Source: Pseudomonas sp. Root562 (GTDB taxonomy: Bacteria; Pseudomonadota; Gammaproteobacteria; Pseudomonadales; Pseudomonadaceae). Taken from it: DNA of 64,000 nucleotides. The stretch spans positions 38,126 to 102,125 of the forward strand of contig NZ_LMGK01000022.1 in assembly GCF_001427125.1 (NCBI RefSeq), in the 5' to 3' direction. Position numbers and translations under genes: made by a program. The notes under the pieces are model-generated. The model saw nothing but the letters and a program-made list of their open reading frames with translations, was not told where the DNA came from and searched no databases. Positions 59,549-64,000 of this stretch are shown piece by piece. The first letter of the stretch is position 1; each line of letters starts with the position of its first letter.

Positions 59549-60478
59549 ATGCGCGAAATCAATCAGCAACGGCTCAGGTATTTTCATGAAGTGCTGACCC
59601 ACGGATCGATTCGTGGCGCAGCCGACAACATCAATACATCGCCATCGGTGATCACGCGCCAGATCAAGCTGCTGGAAGAGGAAATTGGCGCAAAACTGTT
59701 CGAGCGCCAGGCGCGTGGCGTTCAGCCCACTGAGGCCGCGGCGCACCTGCTGGAGTTCTGGCGCGGCTACCGATCGCACCAGGAAAAACTCGAAGATCAG
59801 TTGCAGGCGATCAAGGGCCTGCAGCAAGGCCATGTGCGCGTCGTCATCAGCGAGGGCTATGTCGATGCGTTGGTCGACAACGTGCTAGCGCCATTCTGCA
59901 AGCAGTACCCCAAGCTCGATGTGCGGCTGGACATCCTGCCTGTCGACGACGTCCTCAACGAAGTCGCCGAAAACCGTGCGCACATCGGCCTTGCCTACAA
60001 TCCGCCGCCGCATCCGCACATCGACTATCGCGCAACGTTTTCACAACCGGTGATGCTGTTGGTTCGCCCGGATCATCCGTTGGCATCACGAGGCACAAAG
60101 GCAACCATTGAAGAAATCCGCGCCTGCCAACTGGTCCTGACGCCCACGACGTTTGGTATCGGGCATGCGATCAAGATGCTCGAATATGCCGAAAAAATTG
60201 AAATCCGCCCGGTACTCGTCAGCAACTCCCTGGCAGCGCTCAAACGCATGGTGGAAGGCGGCGATTTTGCTTCGTTGCTCGGAGAATTCGCGGCGTATCG
60301 GGAAATCGCCAGCGGAAGCCTGGCAGCGGTATCGATCGACCATCCGTTGTTTCTTGGGGTTGAAGCAAAACTACTGGTGAAATCCGGCAGACCGTTGGCC
60401 GCGCCCGCGCAAGAGCTGCTGACCTGGATGTTGCAGCGCTTGCCGATGTTTGCCTCTGGCGCTGGAATGCCTGATTAA
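59549..60478 (+). CDS. LysR family transcriptional regulator
   Basis: 309 residues. The N-terminal winged HTH (about 5-65) has LTHGSIRGAADNINTSPSV and the adjoining ITRQIKLLEEEIGAKLFER; the C-terminal effector domain spans about 90-295 (RVVISEGYVDALVDNVLAP). ATG 59549 gives the normal LysR N-terminus. Divergent from the MFS and creatininase genes, which are its probable targets, with the substrate as likely co-inducer. Confidence 0.92.
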   Translation: MREINQQRLRYFHEVLTHGSIRGAADNINTSPSVITRQIKLLEEEIGAKLFERQARGVQPTEAAAHLLEFWRGYRSHQEKLEDQLQAIKGLQQGHVRVVISEGYVDALVDNVLAPFCKQYPKLDVRLDILPVDDVLNEVAENRAHIGLAYNPPPHPHIDYRATFSQPVMLLVRPDHPLASRGTKATIEEIRACQLVLTPTTFGIGHAIKMLEYAEKIEIRPVLVSNSLAALKRMVEGGDFASLLGEFAAYREIASGSLAAVSIDHPLFLGVEAKLLVKSGRPLAAPAQELLTWMLQRLPMFASGAGMPD

Positions 60479-60507
60479 TTCCTTCCCCTTTTGCAAGACG
60501 TGATTGT

Positions 60508-62862
60508 CTAGCGCCAATCCAGATAACGAAACAGTTCCTCCTCCTGATCAAAGTGCAGTCGCACGAGGGTATCCAAACGGATCAACTGATGCTGGATCTG
60601 GTCGGCAGATGTCGTTGCGGGGGCGGCACTGAAGTCTTTGCTCATACGCGCAAGCAAATGAATAAGTCGGAAAATCTCACGGTGAGCGTGGCTCATGGCG
60701 GACATAGGGTCCTCCCCCGGCATGCTTCTTGTCAGCAGCGGATACAGTGCGTTTTCATCTTCATGTTCATGCTGCGCCAGTGATGACTGCAGTTTGTTGA
60801 CCAGTTCCAGCAAGTCGCTACATGCTTGCGCAAGCGGGCGCTGGGCAAAGTCGTTGGCCAGGTGGTGCAGATCGCTCAGCACGGTGGAGAGTTGCTGGTG
60901 TTCGTCTTGCAGGCGGTCGATTTGCTCTTCGGTAAGTTTTTGTTTTCTGCGTCCCCACAACGGCCCCAGTGCCCGCAAGGCGTTAAGGATGATGACCACG
61001 TCTATGCCCTCCTGCACCACGGCGCCAATTAGTGGCGGTAGATAACCGAGGGCTGCCACCAGCATGGCCAGCATCGACATGCCCATCCCGACCAGTACAC
61101 CCTGGTGGGCGATGTAGCGGGTGCGTCGGGCAATGTCCAGTGCCTCGACCAGACGATCCAGACGATCCACCAGCAGCACAATTCCAGCGGCTTGCGCAGA
61201 AGCAGTGGCACCGCCGGCCCCCATGGCCACACCGACGTTGGCCGCTGCCAGTGCGGGAGCGTCGTTGATGCCGTCGCCAACCATCAGCGTGCTGGCACGC
61301 AGGCAACCTTGCTCAACAGCACGCACTTTTTCTTCTGGGGTCAACCCGGCACGCAGTTCATCAATCCCGGCAGACAGTGCAATCATCTGCGCGGTTTCCA
61401 GCCGATCGCCGGTGAGCATGACGATCTTTTCGATACCTCTGTTGCGCAGTCGACGCAAAGTCTGCGGGGTTTCGCGCCGAACGTTGTCCGAGAAAACGAG
61501 CAGGCCGGCGAGTTTTCCATCCACGTCAATGAAGCTTCCGCTGCACGCCAGGTAATCCATGTGGCGCAGCATGGCTGAGGCCCATTCGGTTGCAGGGTTG
61601 TCGTCATCAGCAAAAGACAACGTACCGAAACGCACCTGCACGCCATCGACGCGCCCACAAAGCCCCGAGCCCGGGTTTTCCTCTACGTCCTGCGGCACGC
61701 TGAGGGGCAATTGGCGCTGATGCGCCGCTTCGACAATGGCCTGGGAGATGGGATGAGTCGAGGCTTGCGCCAGCGAAGCCGCCAGGCCTAGCAGGCGTTG
61801 CGGATCGCCGAGTCCATTGATCTCTATCGACTGCAGGCGGGCATGGCCGCTGGTCAGCGTGCCGGTCTTGTCGAGAAATACCTGTTTTACCCCGGCCAGT
61901 GCTTCCAGCGTCGCGCCATCCTTGATCAGGATCCCGCGCCGTGCCGCCCTCGAAATGCCAGACATGATGGAAATGGGTACCGCCAGGATCAACGGGCAAG
62001 GTGTAGCCACCACCAGCACCGCCAATGCTCGCAAGGGATCACCACTCACTTGCCAGGCCACTGCGGCAATCAGCAACGTCAGCGGTATGAAATACAACGC
62101 ATAGCGGTCAGCCAATCGCACAAAAGGAGCACGCGAACGGCGCGCGGCCTCGGCCAGCCGGACAATGCCGGCATAGGTGCTTTGCGCTGACGTTCTTGTG
62201 GCCGTGAGCAGGAAGGGTGCACCCACATTGGATACCCCACTGGGCAGTAACTCTCCCTCCTGATGGGTGACCGGTAACGACTCCCCGCTCAGTGCCGACT
62301 CGTCCAGTATGGCTGCCGCACTCAGAAGGCAGCCGTCGACTGGCACGACCTCTCCCAGCCGTACCAGAATTGTTTGATGTGGCTGGATTTGCTCGACAGG
62401 GATCTGGCGTAAGCCGCCCTCCTCCTGCAACCAGGCCGTCCGTGGCGCGCGGTCGACGAGGGCTCGCAGTTCGCGTTCGGCGCGCTGTGTGGTGAAAAAT
62501 TCCAACGTCCGCCCGGATGCCAGCATCAAGGCGATCACCGCCGCGACCAATGTCTGCTGGAACAGCAGCGCAGCGACTATCGACAGCAATGCGATCAAGT
62601 CGACACCTGCCTCCCCTCGAGCCAGTCGCCGGGCAATCTCGACGAGCAGGATCACCGCCATCACCACGCTTCCTGCAGCCCAGCATAGTGATGCCCAGTC
62701 AGGTTTCTGCCCAAGGTGCGCAGCGCCCCCCACCAGCAACGTCAAGGCGGTGAGCAACAACAGCGCTGGGTCTGGCCATTTACTGAGCATCGAAGCGAGT
62801 ACCTGAAAAAACGATTGGCGTTGCACATACCGCCGGTGGCTTGAACGTGAGGGTGACATCAA
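60508..62862 (-). CDS. P1B-type metal-transporting ATPase with C-terminal hemerythrin-like domain
   Basis: 784 residues. The ATPase core has actuator ESALSGESLPVTH, membrane metal site ATPCPLILAVP (TPCP 287-290), phosphorylated Asp331 in DKTGTLTSG, MLTGDRLETA and GDGINDAPAL. The N-terminal metal-binding domain of copper pumps is absent. Residues about 640-784 carry the histidine/acid pattern of hemerythrins (HHLANDFA, HEHEDENALYP, HAHREIFRLIH, HFDQEEELF), a di-iron, possibly oxygen-sensing domain. TPCP plus hemerythrin is characteristic of the P1B-5 subgroup such as Sinorhizobium Nia, linked with nickel/iron export. Start could be either of the first two ATGs. Divergent from the Hsp20 gene. 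Confidence 0.88.
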   Translation of the reverse strand: MMSPSRSSHRRYVQRQSFFQVLASMLSKWPDPALLLLTALTLLVGGAAHLGQKPDWASLCWAAGSVVMAVILLVEIARRLARGEAGVDLIALLSIVAALLFQQTLVAAVIALMLASGRTLEFFTTQRAERELRALVDRAPRTAWLQEEGGLRQIPVEQIQPHQTILVRLGEVVPVDGCLLSAAAILDESALSGESLPVTHQEGELLPSGVSNVGAPFLLTATRTSAQSTYAGIVRLAEAARRSRAPFVRLADRYALYFIPLTLLIAAVAWQVSGDPLRALAVLVVATPCPLILAVPISIMSGISRAARRGILIKDGATLEALAGVKQVFLDKTGTLTSGHARLQSIEINGLGDPQRLLGLAASLAQASTHPISQAIVEAAHQRQLPLSVPQDVEENPGSGLCGRVDGVQVRFGTLSFADDDNPATEWASAMLRHMDYLACSGSFIDVDGKLAGLLVFSDNVRRETPQTLRRLRNRGIEKIVMLTGDRLETAQMIALSAGIDELRAGLTPEEKVRAVEQGCLRASTLMVGDGINDAPALAAANVGVAMGAGGATASAQAAGIVLLVDRLDRLVEALDIARRTRYIAHQGVLVGMGMSMLAMLVAALGYLPPLIGAVVQEGIDVVIILNALRALGPLWGRRKQKLTEEQIDRLQDEHQQLSTVLSDLHHLANDFAQRPLAQACSDLLELVNKLQSSLAQHEHEDENALYPLLTRSMPGEDPMSAMSHAHREIFRLIHLLARMSKDFSAAPATTSADQIQHQLIRLDTLVRLHFDQEEELFRYLDWR

Positions 62863-62995
62863 CGACTCAAGTCAGCGACGCCTCTGCAGAGCTTAGGTCT
62901 GGAATGCCTGACGTGTCCGATGGGGCTCATTGATTGAAGTTGAACACAAGCCGAGTGAAGGCGGCATATGGAAAAAACAGGTGTGTGCCCTCTTT

Positions 62996-63009
62996 CTGAT
63001 TTAAATCAA
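62996..63009. promoter_or_regulatory. Anr/Fnr-like box
   Basis: CTGATTTAAATCAA differs in one base from the TTGAT-N4-ATCAA consensus of Anr/Fnr. It lies in the 344-base interval between the divergent metal ATPase and hsp20 genes, about 135 bases from the ATPase start and 200 from the hsp20 start. Low-oxygen activation of one or both genes would fit a hemerythrin-bearing pump. Confidence 0.55.
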
Positions 63010-63206
63010 ACACGCTTGGGTCGTTCAGGAGAAATTAGAGACAGTCGTTGCGTCATCAGATTCGATGCCTGCACACCTCGCGTCAGGCGCAGAGTGCCAT
63101 GACCACGCAATTACAAGGTGCAGCCCCTGGGCCTTCGCTCTGTTCTTTCAAAGTGGATCGACAGATGTGATGCCGGCAGCCACCTTCATCTAAGAGGAAT
63201 GTAAAC

Positions 63207-63749
63207 ATGAGCAATTCCGCGAAAAAAATGCCCGTGACTCACGACGATAAAGCCCGTGAGCATTCAGTGGTCACTGATCTTTGGCGCCCTCTGGAACAAC
63301 TCCGGCAACACGTCGATCACCTGTTCGAAGACTTCAATCACCATTCAAGCCTGTCACCCTTTGGCCGTGGCTTGTTTGATGTCGATCCGCTCTGGCGGCG
63401 AGAACACATCGGTCACAGTCTGCCTGCCGTGGACATCACCGAAAAAGACAAGAGTTTCGAAATCACGGCCGAACTGCCCGGCATGGATGAGAAAAATATT
63501 GAGGTCAAACTGTCCAATGGCAGCCTGATCATCAAAGGGGAAAAGAAAGAAGACAAGGAAGAAAAACGTAAAGGCTACTACCTCAGCGAGCGTCACTATG
63601 GTTCCTTCGAGCGGGTTTTCAACCTTCCCAAAGGCGTCGATGCCGATAAGATCGAGGCGAGCTTCAGCAAAGGTGTGCTGAGCCTCTCGCTGCCGAAAAA
63701 GCCGGAAGCCATGAAAGCGGACAAAGTCGTGCCGATCAAAGCCGGTTGA
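63207..63749 (+). CDS. Hsp20/alpha-crystallin small heat-shock protein
   Basis: 180 residues. The alpha-crystallin domain covers about 70-170, with AVDITEKDKSFEITAELPGM, ENIEVKLSNGSLIIKGEKKE-like strands, YGSFERVFNLPKGVD and the terminal LSLSLPKK. A flexible N-terminal region (HLFEDFNHHSSLSPFGRG) precedes it. It acts as an ATP-independent holdase. AAGAGGAAT precedes ATG. Followed by a terminator, so likely monocistronic. Confidence 0.93.
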   Translation: MSNSAKKMPVTHDDKAREHSVVTDLWRPLEQLRQHVDHLFEDFNHHSSLSPFGRGLFDVDPLWRREHIGHSLPAVDITEKDKSFEITAELPGMDEKNIEVKLSNGSLIIKGEKKEDKEEKRKGYYLSERHYGSFERVFNLPKGVDADKIEASFSKGVLSLSLPKKPEAMKADKVVPIKAG

Positions 63750-63762
63750 ACCAGACAACTCG

Positions 63763-63795
63763 CCCCCGGCAGGTACACTGACCGGGGGATTTATA
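63763..63795 (+). terminator. rho-independent terminator of hsp20
   Basis: Stem CCCCCGG (63763-63769) and CCGGGGG (63782-63788) with a 12-base loop, then ATTTATATT. It begins about 14 bases after the hsp20 stop. The remaining bases to 64000 hold no supported gene. Confidence 0.85.
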
Positions 63796-64000
63796 TTGTT
63801 AACATCATCGGTATCAAGGCTGTTCGATACCGCTGAATCAGACGCTGTCGCTACTCGTAAACACTTGCACGTCAAACTCTATTCAAGCAGTTACGTCGGC
63901 GCAGGACATACGATAGGCGGGGATAAGATTTGCAGAGGCGCATGGACTCAAAACCCGCGATACGTCTTACTTCTTCCGACTGGCACGTACGTTGGCACCT

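Noticed and set aside
63800..64000. Possible tRNA or gene start at the right edge
   Set aside because: No cloverleaf arms or TTCGA loop found and no open frame with a ribosome site.

Overview
The window looks like chromosome from a fluorescens-group Pseudomonas. The evidence is the high-GC coding bias, the arginine transaminase genes aruR/aruS and aruI/aruH in their Pseudomonas order, and several paired REP (REPIN-type) palindromes of the two common Pseudomonas families. No rRNA, tRNA, CRISPR array, transposase or integrase was seen.

Layout. (1) 117-7298: a glutamine synthetase-family enzyme divergent from an AraC regulator; an XRE/cupin regulator; a flavin/Fe-S oxidoreductase; a class II aldolase/adducin protein; a BetI-like TetR regulator. 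(2) 7374-27543: an expanded arginine transaminase cluster. aruR, a periplasmic binding protein and the phosphorelay kinase aruS overlap end to start. They are followed by an amino-acid permease with a candidate leader peptide, three acyl-CoA enzymes, aruI, aruH, an aldehyde dehydrogenase, a Tat-exported Dpp-like ABC transporter and an NAD(P)H:quinone oxidoreductase. Import, transamination, decarboxylation and aldehyde oxidation of arginine could all be encoded here. (3) 27603-33080: an orphan RHS-core protein with an AT-richer variable tail, a glycine-zipper protein, and a three-gene efflux operon (NodT, HlyD, DUF2955-type). (4) 33319-39702: an operon whose first gene fuses an AruH-like aminotransferase to an amino-acid ABC ATPase, followed by its binding protein, two permeases, a DMT exporter and an AstE-like deacylase. 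(5) 39703-57250: an accessory region with two giant, translationally coupled unknown genes (1712 and 2819 codons; the larger has a Tat-type signal), a 99-codon partner, a candidate small gene, a secreted Tae1/NlpC-like amidase, and the remains of a TetR/flavin monooxygenase pair. (6) 57286-60478: creatininase-family hydrolase, MFS transporter and divergent LysR regulator. (7) 60508-63749: a P1B-type metal ATPase with a C-terminal hemerythrin domain, divergent from an Hsp20 gene, with an Anr/Fnr-like box between them.

The strongest candidates for something undescribed are the giant-protein operon at 40561-54594, with the amidase beside it, and the aminotransferase-ABC ATPase fusion at 33319. 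The function of the giant proteins cannot be named from the sequence. All family calls come from reading motifs and from memory of the families; no database search was run.
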